Source of the DNA: Candidatus Flexifilum breve
Lineage (GTDB): Bacteria > Chloroflexota > Anaerolineae > Aggregatilineales > Phototrophicaceae
Direction: 5' to 3'
DNA: 64,000 nucleotides
NCBI GenBank assembly: GCA_016717205.1
Contig: JADKGC010000007.1
Coordinates: forward strand, 248,001 to 312,000
Each line of letters starts with the position of its first letter. The stretch's first letter is position 1. The notes beneath the pieces are model-generated. The model did not search any database, had not been told where the DNA came from, and worked only from the letters and a program-made list of their open reading frames with translations. Shown here in pieces: positions 6,676 through 14,692 of the stretch. The translations under genes were made by a program, and so were the position numbers.

Positions 6676-8028
6676 ATGGCTGAAACACTCACGGCAGAAG
6701 CACAACAAGAAAAGCTGGACTTCAAACGTATTTTACCGATCTTTGTCATTATCCTCGTTGATCTACTGGGGTTGACGATCATCATTCCGCTACTGCCCCT
6801 GTATGCGGCGTCATTTGGGGCGGACCCAGTCGTGATCGGCGCTTTGGGGACGGCCTATCCCTTGATGCAATTCATCGGCGCGCCGCTGCTGGGAGGACTT
6901 TCGGATCGCTTTGGCCGCAAGCCGATCCTCATCATAAGCCAGTTGGGGACATTCATCGGTTTCATCATTCTCGGCGTGGCGAACGCGCTGCCGATCATCT
7001 TTCTGGCGCGCATTGTCGATGGTCTGTCGGGAGCGAATGTGGCGGTTGCGCAGGCCGCGCTCACCGACAGCACGACGGAGAAGACGCGCGCGCAGGGCTT
7101 GGGTCTGCTGGGGGCTGCCTTCGGCTTGGGCTTCATCATTGGGCCGATCATCGCGTTTGCGTCGCTGGCCATTGGCGGAAACGATTATCATGTCCCGGCG
7201 TTTGTCGCGGCGGGTTTTTCGCTGCTCTCGGTGCTGCTGACGACCTTCTGGTTCAAGGAGACACTGCCTGCCGACAAGCGCAATCAGGGGGAGAAACGCA
7301 ACAAGGGTTCTGTGTTCAGCAACATTTTTCAAGCGCTGCGGCTGCCAGTCGTCGGGCTGCTGCTGGTGCTGATGTTCTTTCAGCAGTTGATCTTTGGCGG
7401 CTTTGAGAACCTAATTGCCCTGTTTACGTTGAATCGGCTCGGCATCAATGCTTCCGGGAACGCGGTGATTTTCGTGTTCGTCGGCGTGGTGCTGGTCATG
7501 GTACAGGGCTACTTTATCGGCAAGTGGAGCCGACGCTTTGGCGAACGTAAGCTGATCTTCGCGGGGCTGGCGCTGCTGGCGGCAGGTCTGATCTTGACGG
7601 CGATCACGCCCGCGCAGCCTGTTCCGTGGTATTCACGCACCGTGATGGTGGAAGAATTAACGCAGAATGACAGCGATGCTGCCGCGGGAGAAGTTTCGAT
7701 TAGCATCCCCGACGATGGCAACAATGGTTGGTTAGGCCTAGGCTGGATTCTGGTGGCGATGGTGCCGGCGGCGATTGGCGGTGGGATACTTTCGCCAAGT
7801 ATCAACAGCCTAATCACCAAAAATGTGGGGCAAGGCGAGATTGGCGCAACGCTGGGGGTGAGTTCAGCGCTGGTGAGCGCGGCGAACGCCGTGACGCCGA
7901 TCATTGGTGGGACGACCTTCAGCGTACTTGGTTCGACCGCGCCGTTTCTGATTGGCGGAATCGTTTTGGCGGTTCTCTGCGGTGTGGCTATAATGACACT
8001 TGGCAAGAGAAACCTCGCGCCCGCCTAA
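6676..8028 (+). CDS. MFS transporter (TetA-like drug efflux)
   Basis: A 450-residue inner-membrane proton antiporter with about 12 membrane helices. The loop 2-3 motif A, GGLSDRFGRKPIL (about residue 74), and the G-rich GLGFIIGPIIAF motif C (about 151), which marks drug/H+ antiporters, are both present. The best overall resemblance is to the TetA/MdtG branch. An unusual hydrophilic stretch of about 45 residues (residues 312-355, Asp/Glu/Ser-rich) sits between two late helices and probably faces outside. The PadR gene upstream suggests a toxic small-molecule substrate, which cannot be named. The gene is followed after 32 bp by the two-component genes, possibly co-transcribed. Confidence 0.88.
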   Translation: MAETLTAEAQQEKLDFKRILPIFVIILVDLLGLTIIIPLLPLYAASFGADPVVIGALGTAYPLMQFIGAPLLGGLSDRFGRKPILIISQLGTFIGFIILGVANALPIIFLARIVDGLSGANVAVAQAALTDSTTEKTRAQGLGLLGAAFGLGFIIGPIIAFASLAIGGNDYHVPAFVAAGFSLLSVLLTTFWFKETLPADKRNQGEKRNKGSVFSNIFQALRLPVVGLLLVLMFFQQLIFGGFENLIALFTLNRLGINASGNAVIFVFVGVVLVMVQGYFIGKWSRRFGERKLIFAGLALLAAGLILTAITPAQPVPWYSRTVMVEELTQNDSDAAAGEVSISIPDDGNNGWLGLGWILVAMVPAAIGGGILSPSINSLITKNVGQGEIGATLGVSSALVSAANAVTPIIGGTTFSVLGSTAPFLIGGIVLAVLCGVAIMTLGKRNLAPA

Positions 8029-8060
8029 TCAGCGGCGCATGATCTGACCGAGGTGGTGCT

Positions 8061-8864
8061 GTGCTCCGCGTAGCGTTGATGGACGACCACCCGCTGATGC
8101 TGAAGGTGATTGCGCAGGAATTAGCGCAGGCTCTTGACATCAAGCTGATGTGGAAGACGACGAAGGCCTCCGAGCTGATGGAGCGCGTCAAACAGCTGCC
8201 GCCGGACGTGCTGGTGCTGGATCTCGGATTCGGTCAGCAGCCCTTTGAGCCCGTCAACGCCGTGCGGGATTTGCGAGCGACGCACCCCCACACGGCGATT
8301 CTCATCCTCACCACTTATGACGATCCGGTGTGGGTCGACGAACTGATGCGGGCGGGCGCGGGAGGGTACATCCTTAAGCGCGATGATTTTTCGCTGCGCT
8401 TGCCCGATGCGATTCGAACCGTCGCGCAAGGACGGCCGTTTTTGTCACCCGGGGCGGCGCAGGCGTTGGGTGAAGCGCGCCGGAAATACACCCTGACGCC
8501 CCGAGAGCGCGCCATTCTGCGACTGGCTGCCTCTGGCAAGGCGAATGGCGAGATAGCTCAGGCGCTCGGTTTGGCCGACGGAACAGTCCGCAATCACATC
8601 TCAAATATCTATGCTAAGCTGGGGGTGGAAACCCGCGAAGCAGCGATTCAGACGGCGCAACAGCTCCGGGAACTACCGAAACCAGACGCCCAGATCCGAC
8701 ATGAGCTGCGGACGCCACTACACAGCTTGCTCGGGCTGGCACGGCTGTTGGAAGGACGGTTAGCCCGTAACGGCCAGATCAACGGGAATGAGGCTGAACT
8801 CCTGCAGCAGATCGTCGCCGAAGCGGAACGACTGGATCACCTGATCGGCGATTTGGATCTATAG
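8061..8864 (+). CDS. Response regulator: receiver + LuxR-type HTH + HisKA-like tail
   Basis: A 267-residue protein with an unusual domain order. Residues 1-120 are a receiver (MDDHP acidic pair, VLDLGFG with the phospho-acceptor Asp, ILTTYDD, ILKRDD with the conserved Lys). Residues 148-205 are a NarL/LuxR DNA-binding domain (LTPRERAILRLAASG, then GTVRNHISNIYAKLGV). From residue 212 to the end lies IRHELRTPLHSLLGLARLL plus a second helix. This is the H-box and dimerisation hairpin of a histidine kinase, with its His at 214 but no ATPase domain. The GTG start has GAGG upstream. It is followed by a lone receiver and a kinase with a near-identical H-box, so the tail may pair with or be phosphorylated by that kinase. 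That is an inference. Confidence 0.85.
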   Translation: MLRVALMDDHPLMLKVIAQELAQALDIKLMWKTTKASELMERVKQLPPDVLVLDLGFGQQPFEPVNAVRDLRATHPHTAILILTTYDDPVWVDELMRAGAGGYILKRDDFSLRLPDAIRTVAQGRPFLSPGAAQALGEARRKYTLTPRERAILRLAASGKANGEIAQALGLADGTVRNHISNIYAKLGVETREAAIQTAQQLRELPKPDAQIRHELRTPLHSLLGLARLLEGRLARNGQINGNEAELLQQIVAEAERLDHLIGDLDL

Positions 8865-8868
8865 CCGC

Positions 8869-9216
8869 ATGACGACTATTTTGTACGTCGAAGATCACCC
8901 GCCCGCCCAATTGCTGATGGCGGCCATTGTCGCGGATCTCACGCCGTACACGCTGATCACCGCCTTGACAGGGGCGGAAGCGGAGCAATTGGCGCAAGAA
9001 CAGAAGCCACAGATATACATTCTCGACCTCGATTTACCGGATACTGATGGCATGACCCTCGCCAAACGGCTCAATGCGCTGCACGGTGCTGCGACGATTA
9101 TCGTCTCCGCGTATGCAGAGGCGATTCAGCCAGACCCTGCCTACCAATACCTAGCGAAACCACTTGATCCGGATTATGTGGCGCAGATTCTTCGACACAC
9201 TGTTACCGGACGCTGA
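8869..9216 (+). CDS. Single-domain response regulator (CheY-like receiver)
   Basis: A 115-residue receiver with no output domain. LYVEDHPPA holds the acidic residues, IYILDLDLPDTDG the phospho-acceptor Asp (about residue 51), IIVSAYAE the switch Ser, and YLAKPLDP the invariant Lys. It starts 4 nt after the stop of the LuxR-type regulator with no strong ribosome-binding site, suggesting translational coupling. Its 3' end overlaps the start of the histidine kinase by about 40-50 bp. Without an output domain it most likely relays phosphate or acts by protein contact within this three-gene system. Confidence 0.88.
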   Translation: MTTILYVEDHPPAQLLMAAIVADLTPYTLITALTGAEAEQLAQEQKPQIYILDLDLPDTDGMTLAKRLNALHGAATIIVSAYAEAIQPDPAYQYLAKPLDPDYVAQILRHTVTGR

Positions 9217-10495
9217 AAATCTGCTGCCGCGCCCTGTGCAGCAGGCGGCGGAGGCGCGGATTCGGCAGTACTGGATCGCGCATGGGTGGCAGTTGGTACT
9301 CGGTGAAGGGATCATCAGTCTAGCCGCCGTCGGCAATCAGATGGCGTCGTTCGGTGTGTATATTCTCCTCACCGTGATGATGGCGACCATGTACGCGCTC
9401 GGTTGGCTGTGGGGAAGAACCACGCTTTGGCTGCATGCGACGGTCTTTTTGCTGCTCACTCACGGGATGCTCGTGCGTAATTTAGGCGCGGTCACGGCGT
9501 TGACGTTTATCGTGCCCTATACGATTGGTGGAATGCTCCTCAACGGGCAGCGGCGCAAGATCGTCCAAATGGCCTGTCTGCTGGCGTTTTGGGGCAGTCT
9601 GGTATACGGCGTGCTGCCTGTGCTCGCGCAGTTGAATCCCCCGAACTATATCGTGATCAGTTACGACATCTTGCTCGCCGTATTCACGTTTCAGTTTTCG
9701 CGCTTTTTGAGCCAACTGGCGGTTGAGATCAATTCCGTCTATGTTACGAACGAAGTGCGTGGACAGAGTCAGCAGTTTCTGGCACGAGTGAGCCATGAGC
9801 TGCGGACGCCGCTGAATTCGATACTCGGGTTTGCCAAGCTGCTCAACCGCCCCCAAACGACGCTCGACGAGCGGCAGCGCGCGTATTTGGCACAAGTTGT
9901 CGAGGAAGGTGAGCATCTCAACCGACTGGTCAGCGATTTACTCGACAGCGCGCGCTTAGCCACGGGCAAGATTAGCTTACAGATCGACGATTGCGATGTG
10001 AACGCGCTGTGCACAGCCATCGCGGAGGAGCATCGACCCTTAGTGAGTGGGGTGGTCAGACTGAATACGCAGTTTGCTGCGGACTTGCCAGTCATCCAAG
10101 CCGATCCGGTACGACTGCGGCAAGCCATTGCCAATCTGGTCGCGAATGCCGTGAAGTACACCGAACGCGGTGAAATCGCGATCTCGACGCGGATGGAGGG
10201 CAAACTGGTCGCCATCGCGATCCGCGACACGGGAATTGGTATTCCGGAGGAGCAGAAAGAGCTCGTCTTCGTCCCATTTGTCCAGCTCAATCAACGGCAG
10301 ATCGGCGTCGGACTGGGACTGGATATCGCCCTGCAGCTCGTCCGATTGCATGGCGGTGATATCAGCCTGATGAGTCAACCGGGACAGGGGAGCACATTCA
10401 CGATTCGCCTGCCGCGGTTGACAAAACCGACTCTAGCGTCAGACCACGAAATCGGTGAGCATAATAGCGTGATTTGGGAACGGAACGAGAAATGA
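9164..10495 (+). CDS. Membrane sensor histidine kinase
   Basis: About 443 residues. Residues 40-190 are hydrophobic with five or six membrane helices and no extracytoplasmic domain, so sensing is probably within the membrane. Then come HisKA (VSHELRTPLNSILGFAKLL, phospho-accepting His about 211) and HATPase: VANAVKYTE N-box, DTGIGIPEEQ G1 and GVGLGLDIALQLV G2. The frame opens at TTG 9164; an ATG at 9176 (MWRRFF) is the other possible start. Both overlap the preceding receiver gene. The two neighbouring regulators are its likely partners. No signal can be inferred. Confidence 0.88.
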   Translation: MIRIMWRRFFDTLLPDAENLLPRPVQQAAEARIRQYWIAHGWQLVLGEGIISLAAVGNQMASFGVYILLTVMMATMYALGWLWGRTTLWLHATVFLLLTHGMLVRNLGAVTALTFIVPYTIGGMLLNGQRRKIVQMACLLAFWGSLVYGVLPVLAQLNPPNYIVISYDILLAVFTFQFSRFLSQLAVEINSVYVTNEVRGQSQQFLARVSHELRTPLNSILGFAKLLNRPQTTLDERQRAYLAQVVEEGEHLNRLVSDLLDSARLATGKISLQIDDCDVNALCTAIAEEHRPLVSGVVRLNTQFAADLPVIQADPVRLRQAIANLVANAVKYTERGEIAISTRMEGKLVAIAIRDTGIGIPEEQKELVFVPFVQLNQRQIGVGLGLDIALQLVRLHGGDISLMSQPGQGSTFTIRLPRLTKPTLASDHEIGEHNSVIWERNEK

Positions 10496-11325
10496 GCATG
10501 ATGGATTATTCACTCAAGAGTGTCTCTGAGGTTAGCTTGGCGGATGCGGCGGCGCTGTTCACACTGGCGTTCACGGGGTATATCGCCGGGCATGTCGAGA
10601 TGAACGCGACTGGTTTGGCGGCACTGATCGCGCGGGACAATGTGGATCTGAATGCGAGCCGCATCCAAATGCTGGGCGAGCAGGCGGTCGGGATTGCACT
10701 GATCGCGCGACAAGGCTGGTCGAGTCGAGTGGCGGCGATGGGGATCATCCCGGAAATGCAGGGCAAGAAGGCCGGACGCTGGCTGCTCGAACAGCTCCTA
10801 GCGGAGGCGCGGAATCGCTCGGAAGAGGTCATGGTGCTGGAAGCCTTCGAGCAGAATACGCGCGCGGTCGCGCTGTATAAGGGGATGGGCTTTGAAATCG
10901 TGCGGCGGTTGTATGGTTACACCGCTGATCAGATTGAGGCGCGGGGCGCGGCTGAGGCACAGGAGATCGATCCGCTGGAATTCGGCAAGCAGGTGGCCCG
11001 TGAAGGCGCGGCGAATCTGCCATGGCAAGTGTCCGGCGCGACGTTCATGCGTAGTGGCGCTCCGGCAAAAGCCTACCAATTAGGTGAGGCATATGCACTC
11101 GTCATCCCCTCGACAGAGAATGCGGTGCTGCGCGGGTTGTTTGTCGGCGGGGGAGCACGCAAGCAGGGGCAGGCGGCGCGGATGCTTCGGTCGCTAGCTG
11201 CACTGTATCCCGGGCGCAAGTGGGTAGTACCGCAGTTGTGCCCGGAAGAATATGGCGGCTTTTTCGAGCAGATGGGATTTCAGCGGGCGCCACTGCATCA
11301 AGTCCAGATGCTGTGTGAGCTTTAG
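10492..11325 (+). CDS. Tandem GNAT N-acetyltransferase
   Basis: A protein of about 277 residues with two acetyltransferase-like halves. The first has the acetyl-CoA loop MGIIPEMQGKKAGRWLLEQL and the terminal LYKGMGFEIVRRLYGY motif; the second, more divergent, has LRGLFVGGGARKQGQAARML and FEQMGFQRAP. The start is taken as the ATG at 10492, which overlaps the kinase stop codon (ATGA); ATG 10498 is also possible. The overlap suggests translational coupling to the two-component genes, although a functional tie is not evident. The substrate is unknown. Confidence 0.8.
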   Translation: MSMMDYSLKSVSEVSLADAAALFTLAFTGYIAGHVEMNATGLAALIARDNVDLNASRIQMLGEQAVGIALIARQGWSSRVAAMGIIPEMQGKKAGRWLLEQLLAEARNRSEEVMVLEAFEQNTRAVALYKGMGFEIVRRLYGYTADQIEARGAAEAQEIDPLEFGKQVAREGAANLPWQVSGATFMRSGAPAKAYQLGEAYALVIPSTENAVLRGLFVGGGARKQGQAARMLRSLAALYPGRKWVVPQLCPEEYGGFFEQMGFQRAPLHQVQMLCEL

Positions 11326-11331
11326 GGAACT

Positions 11332-11358
11332 AGCGGGGCATGATTGGTCATCCCCGCT
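11332..11358. terminator. Bidirectional hairpin between convergent genes
   Basis: AGCGGGG and CCCCGCT pair around a loop that itself holds ATGA/TCAT. It lies between the converging stops of the GNAT and acetolactate-decarboxylase-like genes. T-richness follows on the plus strand (TTGATTTGT). Confidence 0.6.
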
Positions 11359-11373
11359 TGATTTGTGCGCGGT

Positions 11374-12195
11374 CTAGCTCAGTTTCTGCGGCATTTTGGC
11401 CTGCGCCACGTCATGAATGCGCAGAATGAGGTCGTCAACGGGATAAACAGTCACGCTGACGCTGACGATTTGCGCGCTAACGATGTGCCCGCCTTCACGC
11501 GCCTCGCGCCGGTAGCCGTGCAAATGCAGCGGCTTGCCGGTCACTGAAATAAACGGCTGCAGGGAGGGATTGGCCGCGAAAATGCCTTTCATCACCCAAG
11601 TATCCGCCTCGTAACGGGCGAACCGGAACACATCCTCATTCTTGTAGCCGTGACTGAGATCGACACCGCCAAGGGGAACGTTGTAGGCGTCAGTTGTCTC
11701 GACCACGCCGAATCGACCCTCGATATGCACGCCTGCGACGCCAACATTGCGTGTAGTCAACTCGGCAATGAGCCATTCGTGCGTGTTACCCGCTGGGATG
11801 TCGATCGCATCCCAGTGCAGCACTTGCGCTGGGTCGCACACGGTGATAGCCAGAAACGGAAAATTGGCCTGCTCATCGTCGTCATCCACCCGCGGAGTGA
11901 TCAGGGGTGTGCCCGTCGCACTTGGATGCTGCCTGCAAAGATCGAGGATTTCGCCAACGTCCTTGCCCTCCGGGTCGGCCCAGAGCAGGGCAGGGAGCTG
12001 AGGTGTGCCTTCGACAATGACTTCACCGTTGCGCCGTAACCAACTGGTTGTGCCAATGCCAATAATGGGGTAGTCCGCAGGATAGTCCGCAAGATCCTCG
12101 ATGACGTCCGCGGTGGTTACAGTATGAAATAAGTCTCCGCGCAGCAGGCGGTCGACGGTGTTGTAAGCCAAGAGAGCAGATCGTGTGCGAGTCAT
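11374..12195 (-). CDS. Alpha-acetolactate decarboxylase-like protein
   Basis: 273 residues. The C-terminal third reads GKPLHLHGYRREAREGGHIV: a His-x-His pair followed 11 residues later by a third His. This is the same spacing as the three zinc ligands of AlsD/BudA acetolactate decarboxylase (His194, His196, His207 in the Brevibacillus enzyme). Upstream, IGIGTTSWLRRNGEVIVEG resembles the family's FGIGTF...GE(L/M)IVLDG strand, and VHIEGRFGVVET resembles its AIRVDGTFSSVKT strand. Length fits (about 240-285). The reaction would be decarboxylation of acetolactate to acetoin, or of a related keto acid. The region is divergent, so the substrate may differ. ATG has AGGA six bases upstream. No acetolactate synthase is nearby. 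Confidence 0.55.
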   Translation of the reverse strand: MTRTRSALLAYNTVDRLLRGDLFHTVTTADVIEDLADYPADYPIIGIGTTSWLRRNGEVIVEGTPQLPALLWADPEGKDVGEILDLCRQHPSATGTPLITPRVDDDDEQANFPFLAITVCDPAQVLHWDAIDIPAGNTHEWLIAELTTRNVGVAGVHIEGRFGVVETTDAYNVPLGGVDLSHGYKNEDVFRFARYEADTWVMKGIFAANPSLQPFISVTGKPLHLHGYRREAREGGHIVSAQIVSVSVTVYPVDDLILRIHDVAQAKMPQKLS

Positions 12196-12271
12196 GGGCA
12201 GTCCTAGAACGCAGAAGTAAGTCTGCGCTCATTATAACGGTGATCAGCGTAGGGCAGGGGAGAGAATAATA

Positions 12272-12294
12272 CGGGGCAAGGATTCCTCGCCCCG
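12272..12294 (-). terminator. Hairpin after araD
   Basis: CGGGGC-A-AGG and CCT-C-GCCCCG pair around ATT with one mismatch, eight bases past the araD stop. On the minus strand it is followed by GTATTATTCTC, a weak T-rich tail. Confidence 0.55.
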
Positions 12295-12302
12295 GTTGGA
12301 TT

Positions 12303-12953
12303 TTACTGGCCGTAGACGTTCGTATAGCGGTAGTGCAATTTCGCGATGTCTTCATCGGGGATGGGGATGGGCGTGCCGAGCTGCAGCGCAAGCCAGACAA
12401 TGGCGGCATTGTCTTCGGTCATCACGGCAGCTTTGACCGCCGCTTCGGCATTCTTGCCCGTCGTGAAGACGCCGTGGTTCTGGAGAATACAGGCGGGGCT
12501 CTTGGAGTCGCGCAAGGCCTCGACGACACGTTCCCCGATTTCCTCACCGCCGATCAGGGCGAAGCCGCCGAGCGGAATCGGACCACCGAACTCGTCGCCC
12601 ATCGCCGTGGTGTAGCACGGGATGGATTTGCCGACGACCGCGAAGGCAGTCGCATAGCGCGAGTGGGTATGGACTACGCCGTACACCTTAGGCATGTGGC
12701 GGTAGATGTAACAGTGAGAGGCGGTATCCGACGATGGTTTGAGATCGCCTTCGACAACTGTGCCGTTGATGTCGACCACAACCATGCTTTCGGGCGTGAG
12801 TTTGTCAAAGGTGAGGCCGCTCGGTTTGATGACTACGAGATTGGATTCGGGATCGCGCGCGCTGACATTGCCACTGGTCCACGCGACCAGATTATTACGC
12901 GGCAGTTCGGCGTGCAGTGTACAGACTTCGCGACGTAGTTGTTCCAAGAGCAT
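12303..12953 (-). CDS. araD: L-ribulose-5-phosphate 4-epimerase
   Basis: A class II aldolase/epimerase of 216 residues that converts L-ribulose 5-phosphate to D-xylulose 5-phosphate. The AraD signatures are present: TSGNVSARDPE near residue 27 (phosphate site), KPSGLTFDKL, the zinc-binding VVHTHSRYA (His-x-His, about 95), and ILQNHGVFTTG (third His, about 165). Length is slightly short of E. coli AraD (231). It starts four bases after araB on the same strand, so the two form an operon. No arabinose isomerase gene (araA) is in the window; substrate could also be ribulose from another route. Confidence 0.9.
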   Translation of the reverse strand: MLLEQLRREVCTLHAELPRNNLVAWTSGNVSARDPESNLVVIKPSGLTFDKLTPESMVVVDINGTVVEGDLKPSSDTASHCYIYRHMPKVYGVVHTHSRYATAFAVVGKSIPCYTTAMGDEFGGPIPLGGFALIGGEEIGERVVEALRDSKSPACILQNHGVFTTGKNAEAAVKAAVMTEDNAAIVWLALQLGTPIPIPDEDIAKLHYRYTNVYGQ

Positions 12954-12957
12954 TGGT

Positions 12958-14607
12958 TTAGCTTTCTCCTCGCGCGGCGTTGCGAATCTTCTTGAGCCGC
13001 TTCATGACATCGTTGGCGCCTCGTCCGAAGGTGTCGTAGAGCGTCTTGTAATCGGCATAGAGCTGATCATAGACCGCCTGATTCTCGGGAATGGGCGTGA
13101 CGACCATATCCTTGAGCTTGCCCATCGCTTCCGAGGCGGCGTGAATGTTGGGATATGCACCAGCGGCGACGGCGGCGTGAATCGCGGAACCGAGCGCGGG
13201 CGCTTGTGCCGAACCTGATAGCTTGAACGGACGCCCGGTGACATCGGCGTAGATTTGCCGGAGCAGGGCGTTCTTTTCCGGCAGGCCGCCGGCGGCGATC
13301 AACGTGTTAACCTGCACACCGTTCGCTTCGAAGGCTTCGATGATTTCGCGCGTGCCGTAGGCGGTCGCTTCGATCAGCGCGCGGTAGATATCAGGCGCGC
13401 GGGTGAGCAGCGTCATGCCGACGAGCAAGCCGCTCAGTTCTGTATCGACGAGTGTGGAGCGGTTGCCGTTCCACCAATCGAGGGCGAGCAGACCATGTTC
13501 TCCGACTTTCTGCTTGGCGGCTTCGCGTTCGAGATAGTCGTGAATGTTGATGCCAGCCGCTTGCGCCGCAGCCTGGTATTCCGGCGGCACCGCGTTATCG
13601 ACGAACCATGCGAAGATATCGCCGACGGCAGATTGGCCAGCTTCGTAACCGAAAAGATTCGGTACGATGCCGCCATCGACTACGCCGCACATCCCGCCGA
13701 CCTCGCGCAGGTCCGAGCCACTGATCATGTGGCACGTGGATGTGCCCATAATCATGACCATGATGCCGGGTTCGGTCGCATGGACAGCCGGAGCGGTCAC
13801 ATGAGCGTCGACGTTGGCGACAGCAACGGCAATGCCGGCCGGTAGGCCGAGCTTGGCGGCCATCGCAGCAGTCAGACCACCGGCTTTGGAGCCCAGTGCC
13901 GCGAATTCACGCCCAACCTTCGTACCGATCACCGTTTGAAACTTGGGATTCAGCGCGCCAAAGTATTCGGATGACGGGTAGTCGCCATCCTGAACGAGCA
14001 TCTTATATCCGGCTGTGCAGGTGTTGCGCGTGAGAACACCCGTCAACTGCCAGATGACCCAATCGGCGGCTTCGATAAAGGTGTCAAACGCGTCGTAGAC
14101 GCCGGGAGCTTCTTCGAGGATCTGGAGCAGCTTGCTGAAGAACCATTCCGACGAATACTTGCCACCGTAGCGCTTGAGCCACGATTCGCCGCGCTGACGG
14201 GCGACGGCATTGATACGATCAGCGTAGGGTTGGGCAGCGTGGTGCTTCCAGAGCTTCACGTAAGCATGCGGCTCATCGCGGTAACCGTCGATCGCACAGA
14301 GCGGTGTGCCGTCCTTGAGCGTCGGCATCGGGGTGCTGGCAGTGAAGTCGATGCCGATGCCAATCACCTGCGCGGGATCGATACCCTTGAGGATGGCCGG
14401 AATGGTATGGTACATGACATCAAGGTAGTCCTGCGGGTGCTGGAGCGCATATTCCGGCGGCAGGCGTTTGCCACTCGGCAGCAGCACCTCATCCATGACT
14501 GCGTGCGGATAGTCATAAACGGCCGTCGCGACTTCAGCGCCTGTACGAACGTCGACGAGGAGCGCGCGACCAGAGAGCGTACCGTAGTCCAAACCAATTG
14601 TATACAT
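12958..14607 (-). CDS. araB: Ribulokinase
   Basis: A 549-residue FGGY-family sugar kinase that phosphorylates L-ribulose. The N-terminal ATPase half begins MYTIGLDYGTLSGRALLVD, with the DYGT phosphate-binding loop, followed by GIGIDFTASTPMP typical of ribulokinase. The C-terminal half has VANVDAHVTAPA, MIMGTSTCHM and LIAAGGLPEKN (adenosine binding). The open frame extends 16 codons upstream, but the ATG at 14607 has AAAGG nearby and fits the family start. Transcription should come from the promoter at 14664-14692 under a LacI-type operator. Together with araD it covers two of the three arabinose steps. Confidence 0.92.
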   Translation of the reverse strand: MYTIGLDYGTLSGRALLVDVRTGAEVATAVYDYPHAVMDEVLLPSGKRLPPEYALQHPQDYLDVMYHTIPAILKGIDPAQVIGIGIDFTASTPMPTLKDGTPLCAIDGYRDEPHAYVKLWKHHAAQPYADRINAVARQRGESWLKRYGGKYSSEWFFSKLLQILEEAPGVYDAFDTFIEAADWVIWQLTGVLTRNTCTAGYKMLVQDGDYPSSEYFGALNPKFQTVIGTKVGREFAALGSKAGGLTAAMAAKLGLPAGIAVAVANVDAHVTAPAVHATEPGIMVMIMGTSTCHMISGSDLREVGGMCGVVDGGIVPNLFGYEAGQSAVGDIFAWFVDNAVPPEYQAAAQAAGINIHDYLEREAAKQKVGEHGLLALDWWNGNRSTLVDTELSGLLVGMTLLTRAPDIYRALIEATAYGTREIIEAFEANGVQVNTLIAAGGLPEKNALLRQIYADVTGRPFKLSGSAQAPALGSAIHAAVAAGAYPNIHAASEAMGKLKDMVVTPIPENQAVYDQLYADYKTLYDTFGRGANDVMKRLKKIRNAARGES

Positions 14608-14641
14608 AAATGAATTAACCTTTATGCTGTGTAGACTAGAC

Positions 14642-14657
14642 CTGTGAGCGTTCACAG
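14642..14657 (-). promoter_or_regulatory. LacI-family-type operator upstream of araB
   Basis: CTGTGA-GCGT-TCACAG is a 16-bp palindrome with the CG-centred form bound by LacI/GalR-family repressors, close to the ideal lac operator. It sits at the predicted start of araB transcription. No LacI-family gene is in this window, so the regulator must be elsewhere. Confidence 0.6.
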
Positions 14658-14663
14658 AACCCG

Positions 14664-14692
14664 ATTAGAACGCAAAACGAAGACGATGTCAA
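14664..14692 (-). promoter_or_regulatory. Promoter of araBD
   Basis: On the minus strand TTGACA (14692-14687), a 17-bp spacer and TCTAAT (14669-14664) match 11 of 12 consensus positions. The -35 overlaps the stop codon of the upstream LLM gene. Confidence 0.7.

Noticed and set aside
12333..12938. Long plus-strand open frame opposite araD (and similar ones opposite araB, pheA and asd).
   Set aside because: These mirror the codon structure of strongly recognised genes on the other strand and show no protein family features.
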